A DNA stretch of 64,000 nucleotides from Leptolyngbya sp. PCC 6406 (GCF_000332095.2 NZ_KI913949.1:2566875-2630874), one strand, 5' to 3'. Positions 9,016 to 18,455 are shown, counted from the stretch's first letter. Notes: generated by a model from the letters alone, not told the origin. Numbers and translations are program-made.

Positions 9016-9148
9016 CACAGCCCGATGCGAGCACTCGGGCGATCCCTCAGAGGAACGCATTCATACGGGGATGCGATCGGTTTTGCGCCGCGCGCCGCGC
9101 GCCGGATACTTCGACTGATTCGCGCGAAGATCCTGTCGGGCGTATCAA

Positions 9149-9301
9149 CCTCTCGTGCGTGCTTACATTGGGCAAGGGTTACGGGCTGATTTGGAGCGTT
9201 TAGAAGACGATACGGTATCTGCACTGATTGCAAGTCTCAAGCGCCATGGTGTCAGTGAGGACGTGATTCAAGAGGCACTAGGCGAAGTAACTGGGCGTTA
9301 A
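9149..9301 (+). pseudogene. 3' fragment of an unidentified cyanobacterial gene
   Basis: A frame without a start codon encodes 'PLVRAYIGQGLRADLERL' and continues with 'TVSALIASLKRHGVSEDVIQEAL' to TAA at 9299-9301. The helical, well-composed sequence and HIP-like codon use look like the C-terminal end of a real protein. I do not recognise the family. Its 5' part is missing, having been replaced by the foreign phosphotransferase gene, and its stop codon touches the left end of repeat B. Confidence 0.5.
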
Positions 9302-9431
9302 GTAGATCGGGTTAATTAATCCGAGGCTTATGAACATAGGCTTGATCGCTTGAAACAGCCTGTACGCAAGGATTCAAGAGAGTTTACTGTTCTTAACACA
9401 TCTCGAACTTTATGTATCGACCTATTTAGTT
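9299..9431. repeat. MITE-like repeat B, copy 1
   Basis: An about 132-bp element whose left end TAAGTAGATCGGGTTAATTA and right end TATCGACCTATTTAG are imperfect inverted repeats. Its interior ('CCGAGGCTT.TGAACA', 'CGCAAGG.TT') is closely repeated at 37476-37607, and its right half at 5798-5852. No gene inside. Confidence 0.85.
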
Positions 9432-9511
9432 TGGGTTTGATTTGCAGCCAGCATCCCAACAAAGCTATATGTATGTTGAGTGAAGTAGCGATTTCAATAA
9501 AGGTGATAGTT

Positions 9512-9784
9512 ATGACAATTCGAGAAACTGCGATCGCGAAGATACAGCAACTTCCAGAATCGCTCATACAAGAAATTATCGATTTCATCGACTTTATCAC
9601 GCGCAATCGCCAAACTAAAACAGCTATTGATTTATTTGGAGGCGATCGCTCTGGAGATTGGTCACGATGGTTTGAGGCTACTGAAAGCTTAGAAATCGCT
9701 TCACAAAGAACACCAACAGCCCCAACCACCGAGTATCAGCAACAACTGTTGGGTAAATATCGACAGCAAGGACTCGACCTGTGA
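9512..9784 (+). CDS. VapB-like antitoxin (DUF2281-type)
   Basis: A 90-residue protein starting at ATG 9512, preceded by AGGTGA; a longer frame back to 9350 only translates repeat B. 'AIAKIQQLPESLIQEIIDFIDFI' is the N-terminal helix pair typical of DUF2281 antitoxins, and the C-terminal 'YQQQLLGKYRQQGLDL' is a plausible toxin-binding tail. Its TGA overlaps the GTG start of the PIN toxin (GTGA), so the two are translationally coupled. It should bind and silence that toxin and repress the pair's own promoter. Confidence 0.8.
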   Translation: MTIRETAIAKIQQLPESLIQEIIDFIDFITRNRQTKTAIDLFGGDRSGDWSRWFEATESLEIASQRTPTAPTTEYQQQLLGKYRQQGLDL

Positions 9785-10197
9785 TTCTCTACGACGCTGG
9801 GGTTTTGCTTTGCTTGGTTGACCGCACTCAACCTCAGCATAATGCTTATCGAACTACCGTTACAGGTTTCGCAAAACCTCTCATCACAACCTGGTCATGC
9901 CTAACAGAAGCCATGTATCTCGCACTCCATCGTGGCGGTTGGGCAATGCAAAAGCAATTGGGTCAACTTCTTCTAGACAAGCTGCTAGTCATTTACGAGA
10001 TTCAGGAAAATGACTACGACCGTTTATTAAATCTGATGGAAAAATATCGCGATCGACCCATGAACTTGGCAGATTCAACTTTAGTTTTGACGGCTGAAAA
10101 GACCGGGTATCGACAGATTCTTACCCTCGATTCTGACTTCTTGTTTTATCGGATTGGCAATCGAAACACTTTTGATGTCATTCAAGTTCAGTCGTAG
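9781..10197 (+). CDS. PIN-domain toxin (VapC-like)
   Basis: A 138-residue PIN ribonuclease with all four acidic positions: 'LYDAG' (Asp 5), 'TEAMY' (Glu), 'LADSTLV' (Asp) and 'TLDSDF' (Asp). It starts with GTG inside the end of the antitoxin gene. The stop codon TAG (10195-10197) lies in the terminal repeat of the next element, so the original C-terminus may have been a few residues longer. Target RNA unknown. Confidence 0.85.
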   Translation: MILYDAGVLLCLVDRTQPQHNAYRTTVTGFAKPLITTWSCLTEAMYLALHRGGWAMQKQLGQLLLDKLLVIYEIQENDYDRLLNLMEKYRDRPMNLADSTLVLTAEKTGYRQILTLDSDFLFYRIGNRNTFDVIQVQS

Positions 10198-10365
10198 GGT
10201 GGGCATTGCCCACCGCTCAAACTCGCTCCCCTACCCCCAAGCACCTCCCCGAACACTCAACATTCTCACATCTCCAAAAGGCATATTGGCTTTGATGGTA
10301 GCCCTGGCATAGCGTAAACGTCGTACATTCTCCGGCCCAGGGATGGTGGGCATTGCCCACCCTAC
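10194..10365. repeat. MITE-like repeat C with 21-bp perfect terminal repeats
   Basis: The left end GTAGGGTGGGCATTGCCCAC(C) at 10194-10214 is exactly complementary to the right end at 10345-10365. Each arm is itself palindromic (GTGGGCATTGCCCAC). The 172-bp element has no gene and supplies the stop codon of the PIN toxin. 'GGTGGGCA(A/T)TGCCCACC' repeats are widespread in cyanobacteria. Confidence 0.85.
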
Positions 10366-10547
10366 AAAAAGCTACAAAAAGCTTGTCGGGTGCATCAGAA
10401 TACAAGCGAACCTCAACCTTAGCTCTGAACCGAGTTTTTCTGGGAAATTATGACCGTATCAGCAAAAAAAATTGGCTTCATCTCCAAGCAGAAACTCTTA
10501 CAAGGGATTATATTGAAAGTCAAGCTCTTTTATATGAAACTTGCTAC

Positions 10548-13500
10548 TCAATCCACGATCGGCAGCCGAATACAGAACTCTGTACCTTGTCCTAATTCTG
10601 AGTATACTTCTAAACTACCACTATGTTTTTCTACCACAATTTGACGGGCGATCGTCAATCCCAACCCCGTTCCCTTACTCACACCTTTGGTAGTAAACAA
10701 ATGGTCAAAAATTCGCGTCCTCACGTCTTCCGTCATCCCTTTACCATTGTCACTAATCTGAATCTGTACCTGCTTTGCCTGGGTGGTTGTGCGAATCGTA
10801 ATGTGTTGCGGATGGGATTTCAGTTGCGCGAAAGACACATCTTGAGCCATTTCATCGAAAATATCGATCGCATTCGCCAGAATATTCATAAACACTTGGT
10901 TTAACTGTCCAGGGAAACATTGGATTGTTGGCACATCCCCATAATCTTGAATAACTTCAATAGCGGGGCGATGCTCGTTGGCTTTAAGCCGATATTTGAG
11001 AATCAACAACGTGCTATCAATCCCTTCATGCAGGTTGGCCCTAATTTTGTAGTCGGTATCTGCACGAGAGAAGGTACGTAGGCTGGTGCTAATCCCTTTG
11101 ATGCGATCGGTGGCCCCTTTCATTGATTCTAGAAGTTTCGGCAAGTCCTCACTGAGGAACTCCAGATCGATCTCTTCAGCATTGTCTTGAATCGGAGCAG
11201 CGGCGTTAGGATGATGTTGCTGATAAAGGGCAAGATGTCCGAGCAAGTTTCGCGTGTATTCCTTAGTATTGTTGATGCTGCCATTGAGAAAGCCGATGGG
11301 ATTATTAATTTCATGGGCTACCCCAGCAACTAGATTACCTAATGCCGACATTTTCTCACTCTGGATCATTTTCATTTGAGCATGTTGAAGCTCAGCCATC
11401 GCCTGTTCTAGCGTGCGATTTTTTTCCTGAATTGAGAGTTCCATGTACTTGCGTTCAGTCACATCTCGAATCACAGATAATCCACAGCGCTTGCCGTTAT
11501 ACAAAAAAGGAACTGCTTTGAGTTCAATGTAAAAAGGAGTTCCATCCCGTTTTTTGCAAATAGCCTCGCAGGTAAACTCCTGTCCGACTTTAACGGTCTT
11601 CAGAAAGGCAGTAAACTTATCATGGCGGTTAGGGGGGATAAAGTCTAAGGGATCTAAGCTCAAGATTTCACTATAGGAATAGCCATGAAGCTGATAATAA
11701 GCAGGATTGGCATCCATTACTTTGCCAGTTTCTAAATCAGTAATTAATAACCCATCGCTAACCGCTTCAAAAATACCCCGAGACTGGGCTTCCTTCCGTT
11801 GCAGTTGTTGGGCATCTTCCTGAGCCTGTTGATAGAGGCGGGCATTTTCTAGGGAAATGGCGGCTTGGGCACAGAGACAGTTCAATAGTTCAACGCGATC
11901 GCTCGTAAATACGCCAACGGTGATATGGTTCTCCAAATACAAAATCGCAACGAGTTTACCTTGTTGAAGAATCGGCGTGCAGAGCAGACTTTTAGGCTGG
12001 TGCTGCATCACGTAGGCATCCATTGCCAGGGTAGGGTGGATCGTGGCATCCATAATCACCGCAGGTTGGAGACTCCGCTTGACTGTGTTAATCAAGCCGT
12101 GGGGAATCTCTGAACTGCTGGATAGGGCTATGGATTGCACCCATGCAGGTTGATCGAGGGTGGCAATAGCCTCAACAAACCACTGGTTGTCACGGGGCAT
12201 CAGCAATGCACCTTTGTCAGCTCCAGAATTTTCTAAGACCGTATGCAGCAATGTCGCCAATAGCTTATCAAGTTCAATTTCGCTGGAAAGGGTTTGAGAT
12301 GCCTTCAGGATGCTTGCCAGATCGAGGGTGGCAGAAATACCAGTACCACTGGAGCTGGAAGACTTTGTGACGGTAGTCTGCGGTGTAGCTAAAGACGCTG
12401 TATCAAACACCGTTTCCGTTGCTGACAAAGCTATTTTCTGCTGTTGTAAAATCGGCGCAAGCAGTGTAGGGTAACGGCATTCTAGATCTTGGACTTTGGC
12501 TTTCGCGCCCCAGTGAACATAGCCATAGTAGGCATTCGTCAGATACTCTTGGGCAATTTTGGGTTTACCCCAACCGAGATAGAACTTAGCCGCCAGTTCG
12601 TTTGCTAAAGCCTCTTCTTGGGTAAAACCATTGGCTTTGGCGGAGGCGATCGCCAAATCATAATATTCGATCGCCTCCGCCCTCTGATTCAGTATTCGGG
12701 ATTGCTCAGCCGCAATCAATTGCCAACGATGCTGATGGTTAAACGGTGCATGGGTTGCCCAATTTTGCAACTTTACTTGATCCGCCTCCACTTGCTCTAA
12801 AATCAGAGTCTGTTCCTCAGGTAGTACATCTGGATAGCGTTTGAGCTGAATCAGCGCACTGTAGAAAGTTCCAATCGGCATCAGGAAGAACCCACAGGCA
12901 GCATCTCTATATTCTTCTACACGAGCAGCATTGTATACGGCCTGTTCATCTTGCCCAAATAGATAGCAGAGCAATGCTTGGTTGATATAAACATGGAGGA
13001 GTCCGACTCGATCGTTAGCGGCTTGGAGGAGAGGGACTGATTGTTCAGCATCAAAAACTGTGCCTTGCAAACGATAAGGCACTTCAGATTGCCCTAGTAA
13101 ACCCAAAATTGCTTGCAGATAAATTTCATGGGACTTCAAGGTAGCTTCCTGTTTGACTTGCTGAATAATGTCCCGATAAGCCACCATTTCTTCAGCCAGT
13201 CCATTGAGTTCTTGACCCGCCCAATATTGATAGTTACTATAGGTCAATAGATTGAGCGCTACACACTCCCAATCGCCGCTTTCTAAACCGCTGCGGTAGC
13301 CTTCTAGTAGAAGGGGAATAGTATGATGTAATGGCTCTTGCCAATGACGAGTGAAGCTGTTGACAATAAAATAGGCTCTGCTTTTAAAAGCAGAAATTTG
13401 CAGTTTCTCTAGTAGTGCCAGAGCGAGCTGGCCAAATTTATATCCTGTAGTAACATCCCCAATAATGCCACACAAAATTAAACCATAGTCGGCATAGGAA

Positions 13501-16394
13501 AAAATTGAAATCGGAGAATTTCCATACTGAATTGAGAGTTCCACTTGCTTGAAACTCAGTAGAGGTAATAGTGGGGGAGCGGCAATATGGGCTGAGGGAA
13601 CAATCTTAGACATGATTTGCATGGCGGCGATGAGCTGCGGGTCTTGCATCGCCGGTAGATTCAGCAAGCTTAAAGGAGCCCGTTCTTGCCAAGACTGTCG
13701 GGACTGCTCATAGGCTGCACCAATGTCAGCGGGTGTAGGTTGGGCAGGAAATTCAATACCCAAGAGTCTCAGAACCTGCAATCCTGTTTCCACAACCTCC
13801 AGAAATCGTCCTTGAGACCGCAGGGCCATAATGCGAGTCTCGTAAACTTTGATCTGATCTAGTAAAGAGGTGGCCTGTTGCAACACGATTTTGCCCCATG
13901 CTTCAAGATCCTCAAAATGCGTATTTAAATAAGCCACATCTAAGCGCTGGTGATGCAGTTCTAGGGTAAAAGCATAGTGATCAGTCCAGGCATGATCTGG
14001 CAATAGGTCAATGGCCTGGTTCAAATACTCTAGAGCGGCACCATAGGCATTAGAACTTATGGCTTTGCGTCCTGCGATTAGGTTCAATCGGGCCAGATCA
14101 ATCTGCTCCGCAAGGGTGTCAATCAAGCTGCTACTGATATTCAAATGACTAACAATTTCAAATATCCGCTCCGCTTGGGTGGCGGATGAGAAATGGCTCA
14201 CCAATAAGCGACCGATACGGTAATGAATTGCGGTTCTATTAACTTCAGGAATCAAAGAGTAGGCAGCCTGTTGAACGCGATCATGCAAAAACCGATAGGT
14301 TGGATTAACTGCACAACTCTCAAAATCTGATTGTTCTGCACTCTGAAAGAATTTGTAGACTTGACTCATGGGCAAAATCAAGCCTTCTTGTAATACTTTC
14401 CACAAGGCCGCTGCAACATCAGTGGGGGATTGTTCTGAGATGATCGCTAGCGTCGCTAAATCGAACTGGTTGCCAATACAAGCAGCTAATTGGATCACTA
14501 GTTGCGTTTCAGGCGGAAATTTCTGCAATTGCACCGCCATAAACTCAACGACATCGTTGGTGAGTGTCAGTGCCTGCACTTGATCGATATCACATTCCCA
14601 ATAGCAGCGATTCTTATTCTGAGAGGCTCCGCCAACGCGATCAAATCGAATATAGCCGTCTTCGTATAGCGCTTTAAGAAACTGCGTCGTGAAAAAGGGA
14701 TTGCCTTGGGTTTTGCGATCGACTAATTCAGTCAGGGGTTGCGCCAGCTCCAGCGAACAATTCAACGTATCGGCGATCAGATGATTAGTATTCTCAAAAG
14801 CCAGTGGAGCCAGGGTAATTGTATTCACGATCGTCTGGGCTTTCTTGAGTTCTTTTACCGTTAAACTGAACGGGTGAGTAGGCGATACCTCATTGTCGCG
14901 ATAGGCACCCAAGATCAAGAGATAACCATTGTCATCTATCAACAATTTGAGCAATTGCAGTGAAGCTAAATCGGCCCACTGCAAATCATCCAAAAAGATT
15001 ACCAATGGATGTGCTGTGGTAGTAAATACTTCAATAAATTTTTGGAATAGTAAGTTAAATCGGTTCTGGGCGGCACTGCCCGAGAGTTCTGGAGCAATCG
15101 GCTGTTGGCCAATAATCTGCTCTAGTTCTGGAATCACGTCAATCAGCACTTGTCCGTTTTCGCCCAGCGCTGCCAAAATTTTGGCTTGCCATTGCGTCAG
15201 TTGCGCATCGGATTCGGAGAGTAATTGTCCCATCAAGTCGCGCAAGGCTTGCACAAAGGCTGATAGGGGAATGTTGCGATTGAATTGGTCAAACTTACCT
15301 TTAATAAAGTAGCCGCGCTGCCGCACGATCGGTTTGTGGACTTCATTGACTACGGCGGTTTTACCAATCCCAGAGAACCCAGCAACCAGCATCAGTTCTG
15401 AACTGCCATTAGCAACACGATCGAAGGCTTCCAGTAAGGATTGGACCTCGACAGCGCGACCATAAAGCTTTTCAGGAATTAAGAACCGATCGCTCAGATC
15501 GTGCTGGCCCAGTTCAAATGTTGGCATGTTACCTGTTGCTTTCCATGCCCTTAAACACTGCTCCAAATCATGTTTCAGTCCAAGGCTACTCTGATAGCGA
15601 TCCTCCGCATTTTTCGCCATCAGTTTGGCAACAATCGCCGCCACTATTTGCGGTATTTCTGCCTTGACTTGGTGGGCTGGCAATGGCACTTGGGCAAGAT
15701 GACAATGCATCAGTTCCAAAGGATCATCCGAGACAAAGGGCAGGGTTCCGGTCAGGAGTTGATAAAGAGTGACCCCCAAAGCATAGAAATCGGCACGATA
15801 ATCAATGCCGCGATTCATCCGTCCGGTTTGCTCGGGCGCGATATACGACAGAGTTCCTTCCAAAATATTGGGACTTTGGATTTCTTGGGTTTCCTTCGAC
15901 AATAGGGATGCAATACTGAAGTCAATGAGTTTGACTTGCTTTGATTCGGGGTGAATCAGAATATTGGCGGGTTTAATGTCTTTATGCACCACCCGATTCT
16001 GGCTGAGTCCGTGGAGAATATCGGCCAGTTGGAGGGTGATCTCTAGCACCTCTCTCCAATCCAAGGGGTGTGATTGAAGATATTGCCCTAATGCCACGCC
16101 CCCCCAATCCTCCATGACTAGGGCATAGCCACTGCCCAAGGGCTCTAAACTCAAGGGCTGGACAATGCCGGGGAGAGAAAGATTTTTGGCAATGGTGAAC
16201 TGGTTGCGAAACTGCACCAGTTCGCCAAAGCTCGGATAGTCACGTCGCAGCACCTTAACTACTACGGGTCTCTGAGTCGCTGTTTGTATCGCTCGATATA
16301 CTGCTGTTCGAGAACCCAGATACAGTTGCTCAACAATGCTGTAGCCAGCCATGTCCGGGAATGAATGAGGGGTGCTACTGTTCAGAGGTCTCAT
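10548..16394 (-). CDS. multidomain Ser/Thr-kinase-ATPase-GAF-PAS-histidine kinase
   Basis: A 1948-residue sensor protein of a type abundant in filamentous cyanobacteria. Order: Ser/Thr kinase domain (1-285) with 'VVVKVL' lysine, catalytic 'HKDIKPANIL' and DFS in place of DFG; AAA-type ATPase with Walker A 'GFSGIGKT' and 'LVIFLDDLQWAD' (about 320-700); a long helical, tetratricopeptide-like region (about 740-1330); GAF (about 1390-1550); PAS ending 'VIRDVTERK' (about 1570-1690); coiled coil; histidine kinase with phospho-acceptor 'AHEINNP', N-box, 'DNGKGM' and 'GTGLGL'. No membrane segment, so cytosolic. No response regulator is adjacent. Input signal unknown. The DFS variant is common in this family and need not mean loss of kinase activity. 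Confidence 0.92.
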   Translation of the reverse strand: MRPLNSSTPHSFPDMAGYSIVEQLYLGSRTAVYRAIQTATQRPVVVKVLRRDYPSFGELVQFRNQFTIAKNLSLPGIVQPLSLEPLGSGYALVMEDWGGVALGQYLQSHPLDWREVLEITLQLADILHGLSQNRVVHKDIKPANILIHPESKQVKLIDFSIASLLSKETQEIQSPNILEGTLSYIAPEQTGRMNRGIDYRADFYALGVTLYQLLTGTLPFVSDDPLELMHCHLAQVPLPAHQVKAEIPQIVAAIVAKLMAKNAEDRYQSSLGLKHDLEQCLRAWKATGNMPTFELGQHDLSDRFLIPEKLYGRAVEVQSLLEAFDRVANGSSELMLVAGFSGIGKTAVVNEVHKPIVRQRGYFIKGKFDQFNRNIPLSAFVQALRDLMGQLLSESDAQLTQWQAKILAALGENGQVLIDVIPELEQIIGQQPIAPELSGSAAQNRFNLLFQKFIEVFTTTAHPLVIFLDDLQWADLASLQLLKLLIDDNGYLLILGAYRDNEVSPTHPFSLTVKELKKAQTIVNTITLAPLAFENTNHLIADTLNCSLELAQPLTELVDRKTQGNPFFTTQFLKALYEDGYIRFDRVGGASQNKNRCYWECDIDQVQALTLTNDVVEFMAVQLQKFPPETQLVIQLAACIGNQFDLATLAIISEQSPTDVAAALWKVLQEGLILPMSQVYKFFQSAEQSDFESCAVNPTYRFLHDRVQQAAYSLIPEVNRTAIHYRIGRLLVSHFSSATQAERIFEIVSHLNISSSLIDTLAEQIDLARLNLIAGRKAISSNAYGAALEYLNQAIDLLPDHAWTDHYAFTLELHHQRLDVAYLNTHFEDLEAWGKIVLQQATSLLDQIKVYETRIMALRSQGRFLEVVETGLQVLRLLGIEFPAQPTPADIGAAYEQSRQSWQERAPLSLLNLPAMQDPQLIAAMQIMSKIVPSAHIAAPPLLPLLSFKQVELSIQYGNSPISIFSYADYGLILCGIIGDVTTGYKFGQLALALLEKLQISAFKSRAYFIVNSFTRHWQEPLHHTIPLLLEGYRSGLESGDWECVALNLLTYSNYQYWAGQELNGLAEEMVAYRDIIQQVKQEATLKSHEIYLQAILGLLGQSEVPYRLQGTVFDAEQSVPLLQAANDRVGLLHVYINQALLCYLFGQDEQAVYNAARVEEYRDAACGFFLMPIGTFYSALIQLKRYPDVLPEEQTLILEQVEADQVKLQNWATHAPFNHQHRWQLIAAEQSRILNQRAEAIEYYDLAIASAKANGFTQEEALANELAAKFYLGWGKPKIAQEYLTNAYYGYVHWGAKAKVQDLECRYPTLLAPILQQQKIALSATETVFDTASLATPQTTVTKSSSSSGTGISATLDLASILKASQTLSSEIELDKLLATLLHTVLENSGADKGALLMPRDNQWFVEAIATLDQPAWVQSIALSSSSEIPHGLINTVKRSLQPAVIMDATIHPTLAMDAYVMQHQPKSLLCTPILQQGKLVAILYLENHITVGVFTSDRVELLNCLCAQAAISLENARLYQQAQEDAQQLQRKEAQSRGIFEAVSDGLLITDLETGKVMDANPAYYQLHGYSYSEILSLDPLDFIPPNRHDKFTAFLKTVKVGQEFTCEAICKKRDGTPFYIELKAVPFLYNGKRCGLSVIRDVTERKYMELSIQEKNRTLEQAMAELQHAQMKMIQSEKMSALGNLVAGVAHEINNPIGFLNGSINNTKEYTRNLLGHLALYQQHHPNAAAPIQDNAEEIDLEFLSEDLPKLLESMKGATDRIKGISTSLRTFSRADTDYKIRANLHEGIDSTLLILKYRLKANEHRPAIEVIQDYGDVPTIQCFPGQLNQVFMNILANAIDIFDEMAQDVSFAQLKSHPQHITIRTTTQAKQVQIQISDNGKGMTEDVRTRIFDHLFTTKGVSKGTGLGLTIARQIVVEKHSGSLEVYSELGQGTEFCIRLPIVD

Positions 16395-16729
16395 GGGTTG
16401 GGGTAGTGGGTGCTAACCGTAAGCAGGTCGAATGACCTAAGCTGAGTGGATAAGGTCGAGTTTAAGGTGAATGCAAAAGCGTCGTAGGTAAGCCTGAAGT
16501 TTCTGGGTGGAGGGGAGCATTCGCGAAACCTCTCCATTAGGGAAAATCCACGGATCTCGTTGGAAACATCCCGGTTCCGTAGGTTTTCGCCTAGGGGAAA
16601 CGCTACGCAAACGTTTCTAAATCCACGCTACAAAGCTCAAGTCATACTGCGCAAAATTTTGTTCGTCTCTTTGGTTACAGCGTTCCCAAAAATTTAGGCG
16701 ATGATGCAAGGGTGGGTAGTGCCTTTTCG
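16395..16729. other. intergenic region without a gene
   Basis: Between the kinase start and the cupin end I see no coding frame, tandem repeat or strong palindrome. Promoter elements of the kinase gene must lie here but none stands out. Confidence 0.5.
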
Positions 16730-17272
16730 TCAAGGCGACAGCGAAACCGCTGAGGTCGGCAGGTGCCCGGTCTTGACGTAAATAATGCAGCCCTCCCGAC
16801 TGTAGGGGGTGTGGTGACTGCTGCACGGGTTGCGCAGCCAGGTGCCCTTGGGGTAGGTGCCAAACTCATCCTCAAACACGCTGTCGAGCACAAAGATCTC
16901 TTCGCCGCCCCAGTGGCGGTGGGTCTGAAACACCGTACCCGGTGACCACTTCACCAGGGCCACATGCTCAGGGCCAAAGCTGTGTAGCGGCATCACCTCT
17001 AGCCCCTTGACCAGACCGGGCAGCCAAGGGGTCTGGGTGGCATCTACCACCACCCGCATTTGGTCGTCAGGATCCATCTGCCAAAGCTTCACTAAAATCG
17101 TGCAGCCCTCCCGACTGGCGGGGGTATGGGTCGAGCCCACCAGGTTGCGCACGTAGGTGCCCGCCGGGTAATCGCCATGCTCATCGGAGAAGACCCCTTC
17201 CAGCACCAAAAATTCTTCGCCGCCGCTGTGGGTGTGGGGCGAAAAGGCGCTGCCGGGTGCGTATCGCACCAC
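16730..17272 (-). CDS. double-cupin (ChrR-like) protein, 5' end truncated
   Basis: 180 residues with two copies of the ChrR-type cupin. Each has the metal-binding set: 'FSPHTHSGGEEFLVLEG...H' in repeat 1 and 'FQTHRHWGGEEIFVLDS...H' in repeat 2, with the matching 'YPAGTYVRN' and 'YPKGTWLRN' strands. Family members usually have about 40 residues before the first 'VRYAPGS'; here the frame begins at that very point with a GTG, because a G-rich tandem repeat starts right upstream. The fold may still form, but no proper ribosome site is visible. It is last in a run of same-strand genes from tetR downward. ChrR cupins bind zinc and sense or act on oxidised compounds. Confidence 0.75.
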   Translation of the reverse strand: MVRYAPGSAFSPHTHSGGEEFLVLEGVFSDEHGDYPAGTYVRNLVGSTHTPASREGCTILVKLWQMDPDDQMRVVVDATQTPWLPGLVKGLEVMPLHSFGPEHVALVKWSPGTVFQTHRHWGGEEIFVLDSVFEDEFGTYPKGTWLRNPCSSHHTPYSREGCIIYVKTGHLPTSAVSLSP

Positions 17273-17309
17273 CGGAGTGGGGGAGTGGGGGAGTGGGTGG
17301 GTGGGATAA
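17273..17309. repeat. short tandem repeat, GGAGTGGG octamer
   Basis: Three to four imperfect copies of GGAGTGGG/GGGTGGGT. The repeat replaces the expected first about 40 codons of the double-cupin gene, the same kind of damage seen at 151-213 in the hydantoinase gene. Confidence 0.75.
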
Positions 17310-17322
17310 GTCCATCACCTCA

Positions 17323-18315
17323 TCACGCAACCTTGCGCTCAGTCCCCGCCCGCCGATGCCCTTCCTGGCGGCGGATGTCGCGCCAGATCTGGGTGGCGGC
17401 TTTGGCCCCGTCGGCGGCGGCGATGATTACCTGGTTCATGCCGACTTTGAGGTCGCCGACGGCGAAGATGCGGGGGTGGGTGGTGCGGTTCATGTCGTCG
17501 GTGACGAGGTTGCCGCCCTGGTACTCCAGGTCGAGGCCCTGGAGGTAGTCGGCGTGGTATTTGGAGCCCATGGACACCAGGCCCATGTCCAGCTCGACCA
17601 CGGTGCCGTCGGCCAGTTCAACGCCGCTCATGCGGTGGTTTTCCCCCAGGAAGCGAATGATGGGGCGCTCTTCGAGGGTGAAGCCGTGGGCAGACATGCG
17701 ATCGCGGAATGCATCACTCACCGCAAAGGCCCCGTTGGTAAACAGGGTGATGTGAGGGGTAAACCACTCCAGCGGAAAGGCCACTTCTAGACTGCCTTCG
17801 CTGTTGCCAAAGACGCCGGTGCGCTGGTCGCGCATTTCGTAGCCGTCGCAGATTAGACAGACGTGCAGGTTGTGGCCCGCGTAGTCGAACACGTTTTTCA
17901 TGCTGCTGACCTGGGGCAGGTGGTCGATGACACCGCTGGCGGCGATCAGGTAGCGGCTGCGGAAGACTCGATAGGTGGGGTTGCTGCGGCCAATGCGCAC
18001 TCGCACGGCGAAGGAGTCGCCTTCATCCACTACGTCTTCGACGTAGCCGTTGAGGTGGTCGCCCTCCAAGGACAAAAAGTGGTCTTTGCCCTGCTGGAGT
18101 ACTTCGCGCCCTGGGGTGTCGGGGGCCAAGCCCAGGTAGTTGTGCAGCTCCTGCATCCAGAAGGAGCGGGCTTTGCCTTTGTCGATAATCAGCGTCGAGA
18201 GCAGATAGCGTTGCAGGTAGATGCCGGCGGAAAGCCCGGCGGCCCCGCCGCCGACCACCAGAACGTCGTAGAGGGGGTCGGGGCGCTGATCGAGCAGTTG
18301 TTTGGTGAGTTGCAT
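17323..18315 (-). CDS. thioredoxin-reductase-like NAD(P)/FAD oxidoreductase
   Basis: A 330-residue flavoprotein. FAD-binding 'VLVVGGGAAGLSAGIYL' (about 18-35), a CxxC motif 'CLICDGYE' where thioredoxin reductases have CATCDGF, a degenerate second nucleotide motif ('VFGNSEGSLEVA') where the usual GxGxxA is weakened, and the C-terminal 'IFAVGDLKVGMNQVIIAAADGAKAA' FAD motif. The altered second motif suggests different or absent NADPH use, as in the DDOR-type cyanobacterial disulfide oxidoreductases; this is an inference. It follows the OsmC gene in the same direction, after a 140-bp gap holding a tandem repeat. Likely reduces a disulfide or peroxide-related partner in the cluster. Confidence 0.88.
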   Translation of the reverse strand: MQLTKQLLDQRPDPLYDVLVVGGGAAGLSAGIYLQRYLLSTLIIDKGKARSFWMQELHNYLGLAPDTPGREVLQQGKDHFLSLEGDHLNGYVEDVVDEGDSFAVRVRIGRSNPTYRVFRSRYLIAASGVIDHLPQVSSMKNVFDYAGHNLHVCLICDGYEMRDQRTGVFGNSEGSLEVAFPLEWFTPHITLFTNGAFAVSDAFRDRMSAHGFTLEERPIIRFLGENHRMSGVELADGTVVELDMGLVSMGSKYHADYLQGLDLEYQGGNLVTDDMNRTTHPRIFAVGDLKVGMNQVIIAAADGAKAATQIWRDIRRQEGHRRAGTERKVA

Positions 18316-18329
18316 GGTGACCTCCTTAG

Positions 18330-18403
18330 GGGGGATGGGGAGATGGGGTGATGGGGTGATGGGGTGATGGGGTGATGGGGTGATGGGGTGATGGGGTGAT
18401 GGG
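18330..18403. repeat. short tandem repeat, GGGGTGAT octamer
   Basis: About eight tandem copies of GGGGTGAT (complement of the CCCCATCA repeat at 151-213), just upstream of the flavoprotein gene's ribosome-binding site. The same octamer at two distant loci shows that it is a dispersed repeat type in this genome. Confidence 0.92.
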
Positions 18404-18455
18404 ACAAGCCAGAAGCCCCTTGGTCTGCTCCAGAAGAAGCCTGGTTTCTGGGCGC

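Larger units (their letters stand above)
7001..9118 (+). pseudogene. APH-like phosphotransferase gene interrupted by an IS1-like element
   Basis: The left part (7001-7949) encodes an aminoglycoside/choline-kinase-like phosphotransferase: 'FVLRLESGERVVLKFYA' with the ATP-binding lysine, and the catalytic block 'HMDFSAANV' (HxDxxxxN) followed by 'IYDMD' for the metal-binding aspartate. An insertion element starts at 7950. Removing it with one copy of its 8-bp target duplication restores the frame to TGA 9116-9118: 347 residues ending 'RRAPRAGYFD'. As it stands the protein ends in 'RHCPVKG' from the element. The first codon is TTG at 7001, just after repeat A, so the true N-terminus may also be lost. 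Base composition is far richer in G+C, and the codon use is unlike its neighbours, which suggests recent transfer, perhaps from an actinobacterium. Substrate unknown. Confidence 0.85.

Noticed and set aside
9350-9511. N-terminal extension of the VapB-like antitoxin
   Set aside because: The extra 54 codons translate repeat B. The ATG at 9512 has a ribosome site and starts the family homology.
15898-15915. DFS instead of DFG in the Ser/Thr kinase part of the 1948-residue kinase, as a sign of a dead kinase
   Set aside because: This substitution is common in the cyanobacterial kinase-ATPase-histidine kinase family and the other catalytic residues are present.
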